The notes: generated by a model not told the origin, from the sequence alone. A stretch of 23,650 bases of DNA from Akkermansiaceae bacterium UBA5020 (GCA_002396885.1 DGXY01000057.1:12388-36037), one strand, 5' to 3'. Counted from the first letter of the stretch, positions 6,522-15,502 are shown. A program made the numbers and translations.

Positions 6522-8953
6522 CACTTTTCGCGTTCTTGCTCCTCTCGGTTCCCCTCGCCGCGGATGAACCTTGGTCCTTGAAACCCCTCGTCCGGCCCAC
6601 CCCACCCGCCGAAGGACATCCCGTCGATGCCTTCATCGAGGCGAAGCTCGCCGAGGTCGGCCTCCGGCAAAACGACGTGGCCGATCCGCACACGCTGCTG
6701 CGACGGATGACCCTCGACCTCACCGGCCTCCCACCGACGCGGGAAGAGATCGGACGACAGAAGTCGGAAGTCGGAGTTCAGATTGATCGGCTGCTGGCCT
6801 CTCCGCACTATGGTGAGCGCTGGGGACGCCATTGGCTCGATGTGGCGCGCTACGTGCAGGGGACGATCAAGGTCCCGGGCGTCGCCGCGATCGATCTGGC
6901 CGAGCCTTATCGCGACTATGTCGTGCGCAGCTTCAACGAGGACAAAACCTATGATCGTTTCCTCACCGAACAACTCGCGGGGGACTTGCTGCCGGCCTCT
7001 CAGCAAGTCGGGCAGGACCCACTCGTCGCTCCCGCCTTTCTCTCGATCGGCCAGTGGTTCGAGGAATGCACCGACCCGAACAAGCTCCGGCTCGATCTCG
7101 TCGACGAGCAGATCTCGACGGCGACGCGTGCCTTCCTCGCGATGGATTTTTCCTGTGCGCGCTGTCACGACCATAAATTCGATCCCATCTCGACCCGCGA
7201 CTACCACGCCCTCGCCGGCATCTTCCGCAGCACCGAGATCACCTCGTATTTTGCAGACGAATGGAAGGACGGTCGCCCCCGGGCGCTGCGCCCTCTCGCG
7301 GCCGAGGCCGAGGTGAAGAAAGCCGAGGAAATCGATCGCGAAATTGCCGCACTCCGGACCAGGCGCCTCACCTTCCTGACGAAAGCACAAGAATCGTTGG
7401 CGGCGAAGGCTGCGACGGAGGTTCAGGGTACGGTGCTCGCCTTCGAGGCGGAGCATTTCGATGGCCACAAGGACCTCAAGACGATCCCGCTGGCGCAGGG
7501 CGAAGCGATCGCCCTCCGACGCGCCATCGAACCTTGGGTGCGCTACCGCCTCGTCCTGCCTGATCCCGGGGCCTACAGCCTGCTCGTCCGTTACGCTGCG
7601 ACCGACCCCGCGCCAGTGCAGCTCGAGATCGAGGGGAAATTTGTCGATGCCCGCGTTCTCGGCGATGCGACCCACGGGGAAACTCCCGCTCATTTCCGAT
7701 GGGGCGTCGTTCCGCTCGGCGAACGTCCCGCGGGACGTTGCTTCGTGCGCTTCAAAGCCGGCCGCAACGAACCCTTTCCGACGCTGGACCGCCTCCTCCT
7801 CGTGAAAGGCACGCCGGCTTCCGATGACCACACTTGGCGCGAGGCCCTCGGCCCCCCGACACCCGAGGAGACGCGCTTTTTTCTCTCCGAGACAGACCGA
7901 AAAACCCTGACAGAGATCGAAACCCGCCTCGCCGATCTCCGGAAATCACGTCCCGTCCTGCCACTGACCCTGGCGGTTCGCGATGCCGCCGCACCGATCG
8001 ATCTGGCGGTCCATCCCGGTGGTAACCCCTACGCCACCGAGGGCGATCCCGTTCCCCGCGGCAATCCCGGTCTCGCCGGCAGCGAACTCGCCGCCGCCTT
8101 TCCCATCCCGGCGGAGACGAGCGGACGGCTCCAGTTCGCCCAATGGCTCGCCGATCCACGGAATCCCCTCACCGCCCGGGTCATGGCCAACCGGATCTGG
8201 CACTGGCACTTCGGCAGCGGCCTCGTCCGCACCGTCGACGACTTTGGGAAACGGGGCGCCACACCAACCCATCCCGAGCTGCTCGACTGGCTCGCCTGCG
8301 AATTGATCGAGGGCGGTTGGTCGATCAAACATCTCCACCGGATCATCCTTAGCTCGGCGACCTACCAGGCCTCGTCCGCGCCCAATCCTGACAATCTCGC
8401 CAAAGACCCTGACGGAACCCTCTATTCGCGCTTCCCGGCCCGGCGTCTCGAGGTCGAGGTCATCTATGACGGCATGCTCACCAGCATCGGCAAGGTGGCG
8501 CGCCAAAACGCGGGCACGCCGCTCGACACCTCCAAATCAAAGGATCGCGCCCTCTACATCCTCACGTCCTCACGCTCGCCGCTCGGCATGGGCGTGGAAA
8601 TCCGGAAGATGTTCCCCCTCTTTGGCTTCGATGATTCCGGGCGCCCCATGCACGACCGAGACGAGAGCGTCACCGCCGCCCAGGCGCTCTGGTGGTTGAA
8701 CAATCCCCTGCCCCGCTTCTATGCGGGAAAGCTCGCCGAGAAACTCCTCAAGGAACACCCTGACAAACCTACCGAACGCGCGCGCGTTCTCCACGAAACC
8801 CTCCTCGGCCGCCCCCCCGGCAGCGGAGCGGAGGCGGCGATGCTGGGGTATGCGACCGATCTCGTGAAGAACGAAGGCCTTTCCGAGACCGAGGCGTGGA
8901 CCCGCGTCGCTCTCGGGCTCTTTTCCTCTCAATCTTTCCGCAACCTTGAATAA
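6518..8953 (+). CDS. Secreted DUF1549/DUF1553 (PSCyt2/PSD1) protein with CxxCH motif
   Basis: An 811-residue protein. A short signal peptide (PLFAFLLLSVPLAA/DEPW) is followed by the DUF1549 region: HPVDAFIEAKL, LLRRMTLDLTGLPPT, SPHYGERWGRHWLDVARY. A heme-c-type CARCH motif lies at 213-217, followed by DHKFDPIS. A charged, probably coiled-coil linker (about 265-300) leads to an inserted beta-sandwich resembling CBM6/35 (about 303-429: FEAEHFDG, YSLLVRYAATDPAPVQLEIE, DRLLLVKG). DUF1553 occupies about 538-811 (FAQWLADPRNPLTARVMANR, then FGKRGATPTHPELLDWLA). The family is tied to periplasmic polysaccharide breakdown in PVC bacteria, but its reaction is unknown. No N-terminal PSCyt1 domain is present. 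It overlaps the DUF1501 gene by 8 bp. Starts at 6503 or 6512 are equally possible, because all lie in a palindromic repeat. Confidence 0.88.
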   Translation: MPLFAFLLLSVPLAADEPWSLKPLVRPTPPAEGHPVDAFIEAKLAEVGLRQNDVADPHTLLRRMTLDLTGLPPTREEIGRQKSEVGVQIDRLLASPHYGERWGRHWLDVARYVQGTIKVPGVAAIDLAEPYRDYVVRSFNEDKTYDRFLTEQLAGDLLPASQQVGQDPLVAPAFLSIGQWFEECTDPNKLRLDLVDEQISTATRAFLAMDFSCARCHDHKFDPISTRDYHALAGIFRSTEITSYFADEWKDGRPRALRPLAAEAEVKKAEEIDREIAALRTRRLTFLTKAQESLAAKAATEVQGTVLAFEAEHFDGHKDLKTIPLAQGEAIALRRAIEPWVRYRLVLPDPGAYSLLVRYAATDPAPVQLEIEGKFVDARVLGDATHGETPAHFRWGVVPLGERPAGRCFVRFKAGRNEPFPTLDRLLLVKGTPASDDHTWREALGPPTPEETRFFLSETDRKTLTEIETRLADLRKSRPVLPLTLAVRDAAAPIDLAVHPGGNPYATEGDPVPRGNPGLAGSELAAAFPIPAETSGRLQFAQWLADPRNPLTARVMANRIWHWHFGSGLVRTVDDFGKRGATPTHPELLDWLACELIEGGWSIKHLHRIILSSATYQASSAPNPDNLAKDPDGTLYSRFPARRLEVEVIYDGMLTSIGKVARQNAGTPLDTSKSKDRALYILTSSRSPLGMGVEIRKMFPLFGFDDSGRPMHDRDESVTAAQALWWLNNPLPRFYAGKLAEKLLKEHPDKPTERARVLHETLLGRPPGSGAEAAMLGYATDLVKNEGLSETEAWTRVALGLFSSQSFRNLE

Positions 8954-10358
8954 AACCTCGTCCATCTTCTGCCCGGGCCAGTCCCGCCCGCTCTCGCGCC
9001 GTGACTGGCTGCGGAAGAGCTTCCTCGGTCTCGGCGCCATCGCCGCGGCGGATGTGATGGCGCGCGGAGGAGCCGGCACGGCCCTGACCAAACTCCATCA
9101 CCGTCCCGCCGCGAAACGCATCCTCTACATTTTCCTCGAGGGTGGGCTCTCGCAGCTCGACAGCTACGACCACAAACCGGCCCTCGCGAAATTCGCGGGC
9201 CAAGCGCTGCCCGACTCGATCAGGCCACCACAGTTCACTTTCGCGAAGCAGGGCACGGTGATCCCCTCGCCCTTCGCGTGGAAACACTGGGGCGAATCCG
9301 GCACCTACGCGAGCGACCTCTTCCCCGAGGTGAATTCGCGTTTCATCGACGAACTCTGCTTCCTCCATTCGCTCCACCATTCGAGCAATGACCACGTCAC
9401 CGCGAAGCGCGTCCTTCACACCGGCGTGCCAATCGAGATCCGGCCGACGCTCGGGAGTTGGCTCGTCTACGGGCTCGGAGCGATGAACGAGAACCTGCCC
9501 GCCTACATCGACATTACCCCGACCGATCCGAACCGTCCCACCGGTTTCCTTCCAGGGAAATTCGGCGGCGCGGCGATCGCTCGTCCTGACAAGAAGTCGC
9601 CGAAGCTCGCCTGGGAGAATCTGGCCCCGGCCTTCACAAAGCAGGAGCGCCATCTCCAGTTCCTCCGCGACTTCGAATCGGCTGATCGAGGCGATCCGCA
9701 GCTCGATGAGATGGAGCTGGCCTTTCGCATGCAGACCGAGGCGCCGGAGTTGCTCGATCTTGAAAGCGAAACGCCCGCGACGAAGAAACTCTACGGCATC
9801 GGCGAAGACCACACCGACGAATTCGGCCGAGCCCTCCTTTTGGCGCGTCGTTTCGCCGAAGCCGGGGTGCGCTACATCACGATCAACCACGCCACGCCGC
9901 GATACGGGAATCTCTGGGACCAGCATTCTGAGCTCGAGGCCGGTCACCGCGGCAACGCCAACGCCGTCGACCGCCCCATCGCGGGCTTGCTCCACGATCT
10001 GAAGATGCGCGGCCTGCTCGACGACACCCTCGTGATCTGCGGCAGTGAGTTCGGGAGAACGCCGACCTTCGAATTTTTCGACGGTGTCACCGGCCGCCAC
10101 CGGAACGGACGCGACCACAATCCACACGGATTCACAACCTGGTTCGCCGGTGCGGGGGTAAAACCCGGCCATCACCACGGCGCCACCGATGACTTCGGCT
10201 ACTACGCGGTGAAGGACAAGGTCGACATCCACGACTTCCACGCGACGCTGCTGCACCTCATGGGCATCCATCACGAGGCCCTCACCTACTTCCACGGAGG
10301 CCGCGATTTCCGGCTGACGGATGTGTATGGCCAGGTGGTGCGGGGAATTCTCTCGTGA
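8946..10358 (+). CDS. DUF1501 (sulfatase-like) Tat-exported protein
   Basis: A 470-residue protein of the DUF1501 family, related to the alkaline phosphatase/sulfatase superfamily. The N-terminus carries a twin-arginine signal, SRRDWLRKSFLG (17-28), which suggests export of a folded, metal- or cofactor-bearing protein. Family motifs include ILYIFLEGGLSQLDSYDHKP, RFAEAGVRYITIN, LWDQHSELEAGH, LVICGSEFGRTP and GRDHNPHGFTTWFAGAGVKP. TTG at 8946 is the only start that keeps the Tat signal; the next ATG (9056) would remove it. The start overlaps the DUF1549/1553 stop by 8 bp, which suggests translational coupling and a shared function, as this pair usually shows in PVC genomes. The substrate is unknown. 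Confidence 0.9.
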   Translation: MNKTSSIFCPGQSRPLSRRDWLRKSFLGLGAIAAADVMARGGAGTALTKLHHRPAAKRILYIFLEGGLSQLDSYDHKPALAKFAGQALPDSIRPPQFTFAKQGTVIPSPFAWKHWGESGTYASDLFPEVNSRFIDELCFLHSLHHSSNDHVTAKRVLHTGVPIEIRPTLGSWLVYGLGAMNENLPAYIDITPTDPNRPTGFLPGKFGGAAIARPDKKSPKLAWENLAPAFTKQERHLQFLRDFESADRGDPQLDEMELAFRMQTEAPELLDLESETPATKKLYGIGEDHTDEFGRALLLARRFAEAGVRYITINHATPRYGNLWDQHSELEAGHRGNANAVDRPIAGLLHDLKMRGLLDDTLVICGSEFGRTPTFEFFDGVTGRHRNGRDHNPHGFTTWFAGAGVKPGHHHGATDDFGYYAVKDKVDIHDFHATLLHLMGIHHEALTYFHGGRDFRLTDVYGQVVRGILS

Positions 10359-10369
10359 GTCCTTGGCGG

Positions 10370-10398
10370 TTGTCAGGTTGCGGAGGTCACCGTATCGT
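10370..10398 (+). promoter_or_regulatory. Possible promoter of the AAA ATPase gene
   Basis: TTGTCA (10370-10375), a 17-nt spacer and TATCGT (10393-10398) lie in the 48-bp gap, 8 nt before the ATG at 10407. The -35-like word overlaps an inverted copy of the CCTGACAA octamer (10370-10377). Confidence 0.35.
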
Positions 10399-10406
10399 TG
10401 ATTTCC

Positions 10407-11603
10407 ATGTCCGACGCCCCCGTCCTCAAACGCCTCCTGATTCTCCGCGACGAGCGGCTGCCTTTCATTGATCTCGACCTCACCGATCCGGAGACGGGCT
10501 CGCCCCTCGACGAAATCTGCCTGATCGGGCCGAATGCTTGTGGGAAAAGCACCTTGCTGGCCCGCCTCCATGAGGCCATGACCGGGCGTTCCCGCTGGAT
10601 GGAGTTGGGTGAAGCCTACTTTCTCGCGAAATGGCAAATCGAGGGCGATGACCTCTATTTTGCCAAACCCTTCGATGGCGGAGAGGGGCTCTGCTTTCGT
10701 CCGGCCATCGAATCCTCCTCGGAATGGGCGCAACTCGGCCAGGCCCCTCCAGCCTTCGAGGATCTCCGCACGCTGTTCGCAGCGGACTTGGTTTTGGAGG
10801 CCTCTCCCGGCTTCGGATCAATCCAGTCGCTCTGGTGCGACCCGGAGCATTGCCTCGTTGATGGCGAATCGCCGGGGGATCTCACCGCCTTCCTTGAACT
10901 GAGCTTGCATGAACGCCAGGAGGCCTTTCACCGTTTTCTTCGCGCACCCGGGAACCGCGAAAAGACCGTCGCGGAGGTCGAGGAGACCTTTGAAGCGACC
11001 TCTCCACTGGCCCTTCCCCACTTGCGCGAGGCGTGGAACCGGCTCCTCGCCCCCTCGGGATTCCACCTCGAACTCGTCGGCGACGAGGCCCGGTTTGTGG
11101 ATCGGTCAGGATCCTCCGTGGCGATGGACCGGCTCGCCCCCTCGTTGCGCCGTGCCCTGCTCCAGGTGGGACTGGCGGCTTCCCATCCTGCCGCGAATCT
11201 CTTTCTCGACGAGGCGGGGGAAGGAATGCATCCCAGCCTTGCCCTTGATCTGCTGCCTCTCTTCCGCTCGCTCGCCGCGGCTCAGGGGGAAAGGCGTTTC
11301 ATTGCGACGAACTGTCCGCTCGTGGCCTCGCGCTTCGCCCCGGCGGCCCGGATCCGTTTCGTGGATGATGACGAGGGCTCCGTGACACTGGCCCGCAGCA
11401 CCGCAACGGCGGATGCTCCGATCGCCACGATCCTCGAGATCGATTTCGGCTTGGTCGAGGCTGCACCCGCGACCCACGCGAATGCACCGATCGCTCCCGC
11501 CCCATCCAACTCCTCGCGCCTGAAACGGGCCATCCGCGAAGCGGACGACGAGGGGGAACTCGCCAACTTGATCGATGAGGTGATCTCGATCCGGAAGCCG
11601 TAG
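10407..11603 (+). CDS. AAA ATPase (AAA_21/OLD-like, ABC-type fold)
   Basis: A 398-residue cytoplasmic protein. Walker A is GPNACGKST (41-49) and Walker B is NLFLDEAGEGMHP (264-276) with D268/E269, followed by FIATNCPLVASRF (298-310), which is the degenerate ATHSP-like switch strand of AAA_21/OLD-type ATPases. The usual LSSGE-type signature is replaced by LAPSLRRALLQ (243-253). The C-terminus (about 368-395) is a charged helix, RLKRAIREADDEGELANLI, of the kind common in stand-alone AAA_21 proteins. No TOPRIM or nuclease domain is attached. Starting at the TTG at 10398 would add only three residues; the ATG is preferred. It is followed after 13 bp by the glycerate kinase gene. The role is unknown. 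Family relatives occur in defence and DNA metabolism, but no partner effector is visible. Confidence 0.8.
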   Translation: MSDAPVLKRLLILRDERLPFIDLDLTDPETGSPLDEICLIGPNACGKSTLLARLHEAMTGRSRWMELGEAYFLAKWQIEGDDLYFAKPFDGGEGLCFRPAIESSSEWAQLGQAPPAFEDLRTLFAADLVLEASPGFGSIQSLWCDPEHCLVDGESPGDLTAFLELSLHERQEAFHRFLRAPGNREKTVAEVEETFEATSPLALPHLREAWNRLLAPSGFHLELVGDEARFVDRSGSSVAMDRLAPSLRRALLQVGLAASHPAANLFLDEAGEGMHPSLALDLLPLFRSLAAAQGERRFIATNCPLVASRFAPAARIRFVDDDEGSVTLARSTATADAPIATILEIDFGLVEAAPATHANAPIAPAPSNSSRLKRAIREADDEGELANLIDEVISIRKP

Positions 11604-11616
11604 CCGAAGGCCCACG

Positions 11617-12732
11617 ATGAAGATCCTCGTCGCCAGCGACAAATTCAAGGGCTCGCTCACCGCCGTCGAGGCCTGCGCGGCGATCACGAAGGGTCTGCGG
11701 GAGGCCTTGCCGAATCCACGTCATGAGATCCGCAGCATCCCCATCGCCGACGGAGGTGACGGCATCGCCGAGACCCTTCTCGCCGCCGCCGGTGGAAAAT
11801 GGATCGAAACGGAGGTGCTCGATCCCCTCGGCTCCCCCCTCCGCGCCGGATATGCCCTGCTCGATGGGGGAAAAACCGCGGTGATCGAGATGGCGAAGGC
11901 CTCGGGCCTCGTCCTCCTTGGCGACCGGAAGAAGGAACCCCTTCGCGCCACCACCTACGGCACGGGACAACTCATCCAGCACGCCATCGCCGCGGGAGCG
12001 GACGAGATCATCCTTGGGATCGGTGGCAGTGCCACGAACGACGGCGGCACCGGCCTCGCCGAGGCCCTTGGCTATCGTTTCGAGGACGCCGAGGGAACGC
12101 CGATCACCCGCCTGCCACTCGGTCTCGAGCGCATCGCCCGCATCTTTCCGCCTGACAAAACCACCTTTCCCCGCGTCACCGTCGCCTGCGATGTGACCAA
12201 TCCCCTCCTCGGTCCCGATGGCTGCACCCACATCTACGGCCCCCAAAAAGGAATCACCCCCGAAGACATCCCCAAGCACGAAGAGCGTCTCGCCCGTCTC
12301 GTCAAAGTCACCGGGGCAGGCCCCTCCGCCGCCCAGCCCGGGGCCGGAGCGGCAGGAGGCCTCGGCTTCGGTGCCCTCGTCTTTCTTAAGGCGGATTTGG
12401 TCCGCGGCTTCGACCTCGTCGCGGAGCGCCTCGGTCTCCCTGCCGCCGTGGCCGAGGCTGATCTCGTCATCACCGGTGAGGGCAGTCTGGATGCCCAGTC
12501 GCTCGAGGGCAAAGGTCCCCACGGCGTCGTCCGCCTCGCCAGTGCGCGCGGCAAAACCACCGTCGCCTTCTGCGGCCGGCTTGAGGACCGCTCCCTCGAA
12601 TATGACTTCGGTCCCATCGTGGAGATCCGGGATCCCCGCCTGAGCCTCGAGGAAAACATGGCCCGCGGAGGCGAACTCCTCCGTCAGGCGGCCCGCCGTT
12701 TCATGACGGAAAGACTCGCGGCCGAATCCTGA
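11617..12732 (+). CDS. Glycerate kinase (GlxK/GarK family)
   Basis: A 371-residue protein, close to the usual 375-380 for this family (PF02595). It phosphorylates D-glycerate with ATP, feeding glycolysis from glycerate, glyoxylate or aldarate breakdown. Diagnostic stretches are MKILVASDKFKGSLTA at the N-terminus, IPIADGGDGIAETL, LGIGGSATNDGGTGLAEALG, and GAGAAGGLGFG with LVITGEGSLDAQSLEGKGP near the C-terminus. The enzyme is cytoplasmic. It lies 13 bp after the ATPase gene and 15 bp before the methyltransferase gene, so the three are probably co-transcribed, though no shared function is obvious. The stop codon region contains one copy of the CCTGACAA octamer (12728-12735). Confidence 0.95.
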   Translation: MKILVASDKFKGSLTAVEACAAITKGLREALPNPRHEIRSIPIADGGDGIAETLLAAAGGKWIETEVLDPLGSPLRAGYALLDGGKTAVIEMAKASGLVLLGDRKKEPLRATTYGTGQLIQHAIAAGADEIILGIGGSATNDGGTGLAEALGYRFEDAEGTPITRLPLGLERIARIFPPDKTTFPRVTVACDVTNPLLGPDGCTHIYGPQKGITPEDIPKHEERLARLVKVTGAGPSAAQPGAGAAGGLGFGALVFLKADLVRGFDLVAERLGLPAAVAEADLVITGEGSLDAQSLEGKGPHGVVRLASARGKTTVAFCGRLEDRSLEYDFGPIVEIRDPRLSLEENMARGGELLRQAARRFMTERLAAES

Positions 12733-12747
12733 CAAAACCCCATTCCC

Positions 12748-13602
12748 ATGGCCGATCCCGCGTTTCTCCCCGGAATGGAACCCGCCGCTCCGCAATACTC
12801 CACCCGCTTCGATCTCCGCCTCGGCGACTGTGTCGCGGGAATGAAATCCCTGCCGGACGAGTCGATCGACCTCGTCGTGACCTCGCCGCCCTACAATCTC
12901 GGAATCGGCTACGAGAAATACGAAGACCGCCTCTCACCCGAGGATTACCTCGCCTGGTCACTCGAATGGACCGGAGAAGTGCGCCGCCTCCTCAAGCCCG
13001 GCGGATCCTTTTTCCTCAACGTTGGCGCCGCCCCCGCGAATCCTTGGATGCCGCACGAGCTCGCCCTCGCCCTGCGTCCCCTCTTTGTGCTGCAGAACAC
13101 GATCCACTGGATCAAGTCCATCACCGTCGAACCACGGAATGGCGATCCCGTTTCCGTCGGGCACTTCAAGCCGATCAATTCGAAGCGCTACCTCACGGAT
13201 TGCCACGAATACCTCTTCCATTTCACGAAGTCGGGCAAGGTCCTCCTCGATCGCCTCGCCGTGGGAGTCCCCTACGCCGACAAAAGCAACATCGCACGAT
13301 GGGGACATACCGGAGGACGCGACAAACGGTGCCGGGGCAACAACTGGTTCATTCCCTATGAGACGATCATGAGCCGCAACCAGGAGCGCCCCCACCCCGC
13401 AACCTTCCCGGTCGACCTGGCCAGCAAATGCATCGCCCTCCACGGTGGCGACCCCGCCTCACTCACCCTTCTCGAGCCCTTCCTCGGGATCGGCAACGCC
13501 GCCGTCGCCGCCGGTGAAGCGGGCATCGGTCGATGCCTTGGATTTGAGATCGACGAGACCTATTTCAAGGAGACCTGCGGTCGTGTGCGGTTCACCCCTT
13601 GA
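12748..13602 (+). CDS. Site-specific DNA methyltransferase, beta class (probably N4-cytosine or N6-adenine)
   Basis: A 284-residue protein of the N4/N6 amino-methyltransferase family (PF01555). Catalytic motif IV is TSPPYN (45-50) near the N-terminus. The S-adenosylmethionine motif I, LLEPFLGIGN (241-250), is near the C-terminus. The order IV before I defines the beta class. SPPY rather than DPPY favours N4-cytosine, but adenine is not excluded. KPGGSFFLNVGA and YLFHFTKSGKV are further family stretches. No restriction endonuclease or specificity gene is adjacent: upstream is glycerate kinase, downstream uppP. It therefore looks like a solitary methyltransferase with an epigenetic or orphan role. 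The ATG at 12748 begins MADPAFLPGM; no Shine-Dalgarno is visible. Confidence 0.9.
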   Translation: MADPAFLPGMEPAAPQYSTRFDLRLGDCVAGMKSLPDESIDLVVTSPPYNLGIGYEKYEDRLSPEDYLAWSLEWTGEVRRLLKPGGSFFLNVGAAPANPWMPHELALALRPLFVLQNTIHWIKSITVEPRNGDPVSVGHFKPINSKRYLTDCHEYLFHFTKSGKVLLDRLAVGVPYADKSNIARWGHTGGRDKRCRGNNWFIPYETIMSRNQERPHPATFPVDLASKCIALHGGDPASLTLLEPFLGIGNAAVAAGEAGIGRCLGFEIDETYFKETCGRVRFTP

Positions 13603-13651
13603 GGCAAGCGCCTTCCCGGTTGCCGATTTGTCGATCCACCCGAAGATCCCG

Positions 13652-13681
13652 TTGATTTTCCGACCTCCCCAAACGAATAAG
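13652..13681 (+). promoter_or_regulatory. Weak candidate promoter for uppP-corA
   Basis: TTGATT (13652-13657), an 18-nt spacer and AATAAG (13676-13681) lie in the 97-bp gap before uppP. It matches consensus less well than the other candidates and stands 18 nt from the ATG. Confidence 0.2.
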
Positions 13682-13699
13682 GGGCTCCCCACTCTGTCC

Positions 13700-14530
13700 A
13701 TGGAAACCCTCCCGACCTGGATCGCTGTCGTCATTCTCGGACTGATCGAAGGCATCACCGAATTCCTCCCGATCTCTTCGACCGGCCACCTCCTCATTCC
13801 CCAGAATCTCGGCTGGCTGCCGCGCCAGTCGGATCTCTTTTCCATCGTCATCCAGAGCGGGGCGGTGCTCGCCGTGGTCGCCGTCTTCGCCGATCGGGTC
13901 AAGAGTCTCGCGACTAGCCTGAGCAACCCAGACACGCGCAGCTACCTCGCCAAACTCACGACCGCCTTCGTCATCACCGCGGTCGGCGGGGTCCTCATCA
14001 AGAAGCTCGAGATCGGCCTGCCCGAGACCGTCGCTCCTGTCGCCTGGGCGACCTTCATTGGTGCGTTCGTCATTTTCGGCATCGAGGCCTGGCGGAAAAA
14101 TCACGAGGGTGAGGAAACGATCGGTTGGCGCGTCGCCATCGCCGTCGGGCTCGCCCAGATCCTCGCCGCGGTGTTCCCGGGCACCTCGCGCTCGGGAGCG
14201 AGCATTCTCATCGCCATGGCCCTGGGCGCGGCGAGGCCGGGAGCGACGGAGTTCTCCTTTCTCGTCGGCGTGCCCACCCTCATGGCGGCGGGTGCCTACC
14301 AAACCTTCAACGTGATCCAGGAGGGCGGCGGAGCAAAGGAGGATTGGGCGATGCTCGCCCTCGGCACGATGGTCTCCGCGATCTCGGCCTTCCTCGTGGT
14401 ACGCTGGCTTGTTCATTTCGTGCAGAGCCACACCTTCAATGGCTTCGCCTGGTATCGCCTCGTCATGGGCACTGCCCTCCTCGTTTGGGTGGCAGTGGAG
14501 GGAGAGGCCGTGAATCAGCTCGCCGACTAA
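13700..14530 (+). CDS. uppP: Undecaprenyl-diphosphatase UppP (BacA)
   Basis: A 276-residue integral membrane enzyme that dephosphorylates undecaprenyl diphosphate to recycle the lipid carrier for peptidoglycan and polysaccharide synthesis; overexpression of the family gives bacitracin resistance. The two family signatures are present: EGITEFLPISSTGHL (17-31) and PGTSRSGAS (160-168) with the catalytic Ser/Arg. Several hydrophobic segments follow (for example IAVVILGL..., VIQSGAVLAVVAVF, FLVGVPTLMAAGAY). The frame is open upstream to 13445, but that part overlaps the methyltransferase gene; the ATG at 13700 starts exactly at the usual family N-terminus. The corA start lies 12 bp after its stop, so the two are likely an operon. 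Confidence 0.96.
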   Translation: METLPTWIAVVILGLIEGITEFLPISSTGHLLIPQNLGWLPRQSDLFSIVIQSGAVLAVVAVFADRVKSLATSLSNPDTRSYLAKLTTAFVITAVGGVLIKKLEIGLPETVAPVAWATFIGAFVIFGIEAWRKNHEGEETIGWRVAIAVGLAQILAAVFPGTSRSGASILIAMALGAARPGATEFSFLVGVPTLMAAGAYQTFNVIQEGGGAKEDWAMLALGTMVSAISAFLVVRWLVHFVQSHTFNGFAWYRLVMGTALLVWVAVEGEAVNQLAD

Positions 14531-14542
14531 AGCCGCTTTACC

Positions 14543-15502
14543 ATGAACCAAGCCTACCTCCTCCAGAACGGGCGCCTTCTCGAGACCGCTGATCTCGCGG
14601 CGGCGGTGTGGGTCGATCTGCTCTCGCCGACGCGGGAGGAGGAGATATCGCTGGAAAAGATCCTCGGCATCGAACTCCCCACCCGTGAGGACATGGAAGA
14701 GATCGAAATCTCAAGCCGACTTTACGAAGAGGATGGCGGGATCTTCATGACCGCCCAGCTCCCTGCCTACACCGAGGAGGAAAACACGACGATGGGCCCG
14801 GTGACCTTTGTCCTCATCGGCGGCAAACTCGTCACGATCCGCTACCATGATCCGAAGTCTTTCGATCTTTTTGCTTCGAGGGCAGCCCGGTCACCCATCG
14901 CGGGAGAAAATGGCGAGACCATTTTTATCGGTCTCCTCGAGACCATCGTCGACCGTCTCGCTGACATCATCGAACGCGCCGGACGCGCCGTCACGCCCGT
15001 CTCGAAAGGAATTTTCCAATCCGATGCCTCGCGACCGAAGCGGGCGCAACAGCATCGCTCCTACCTCGAGACGATCGGCCGGGCCGGCGACCTCATTTCC
15101 GATATCCGCGACAGTCTCATGACCCTCGACCGCGCCGTCGGTTTCTACGCCCAGCACATCGTGCGGATCGAGGGCACCGAAGACCGCCGCACCCGAATCA
15201 AGACGATCACGCGCGACCTTCACTCCATCGGCGATCACGCCGGATTTCTCTCGGGCAAGATCACCCTCCTCCTTGATGCGACCCTCGGCATGATCGGGAT
15301 CGAGCAGAACGGCATCATCAAGATCTTCTCCGTCGCCGCCGTCGTCTTCCTGCCGCCGACCCTCGTGGCCTCGATCTACGGAATGAATTTCAAACACATG
15401 CCCGAGTTGGAATGGCCCATCGGTTATCCCTTCGCGATCGGCCTGATGATCCTCTCGGCGCTGCTGCCCTATTGGTTTTTCAAGCGCAAGGGGTGGCTAT
15501 GA
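14543..15502 (+). CDS. corA: Magnesium/cobalt channel CorA
   Basis: A 319-residue protein of the CorA-MIT family, a pentameric Mg2+ channel of the inner membrane. The selectivity motif YGMNF (G280-M281-N282) closes the first membrane helix (about 258-279, ending PPTLVASIY). A short periplasmic loop, KHMPELEW, and a second helix (about 297-312) follow, and the protein ends FKRKGWL. Loop and tail closely resemble the Escherichia coli CorA C-terminus, which favours true CorA over ZntB or other relatives. The N-terminal 250 residues are the soluble regulatory funnel, with the stalk helix near TLDRAVGFYAQHIVRIEGTE. The start is 12 bp after the uppP stop. The gene is convergent with the sulfatase (12-bp gap, no clear terminator). 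Confidence 0.95.
   Translation: MNQAYLLQNGRLLETADLAAAVWVDLLSPTREEEISLEKILGIELPTREDMEEIEISSRLYEEDGGIFMTAQLPAYTEEENTTMGPVTFVLIGGKLVTIRYHDPKSFDLFASRAARSPIAGENGETIFIGLLETIVDRLADIIERAGRAVTPVSKGIFQSDASRPKRAQQHRSYLETIGRAGDLISDIRDSLMTLDRAVGFYAQHIVRIEGTEDRRTRIKTITRDLHSIGDHAGFLSGKITLLLDATLGMIGIEQNGIIKIFSVAAVVFLPPTLVASIYGMNFKHMPELEWPIGYPFAIGLMILSALLPYWFFKRKGWL

Noticed and set aside
6408..6605. Upstream extension of the glycosyltransferase frame (containing WASCPC)
   Set aside because: It runs through the palindromic repeat and into the divergent DUF1549 gene; the WASCPC peptide is a translation of the repeat.
12748..13602. Restriction-modification system
   Set aside because: Only the methyltransferase is present; no endonuclease-like gene lies next to it, and the nearby ATPase has no nuclease domain.
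13603..13640. GGCAA/TTGCC hairpin after the methyltransferase as a terminator
   Set aside because: Only a 5-bp stem with a long loop and no T-tract.
13445..13699. 85-residue N-terminal extension of UppP
   Set aside because: It overlaps the methyltransferase gene in another frame, and the family N-terminus begins at the ATG at 13700.
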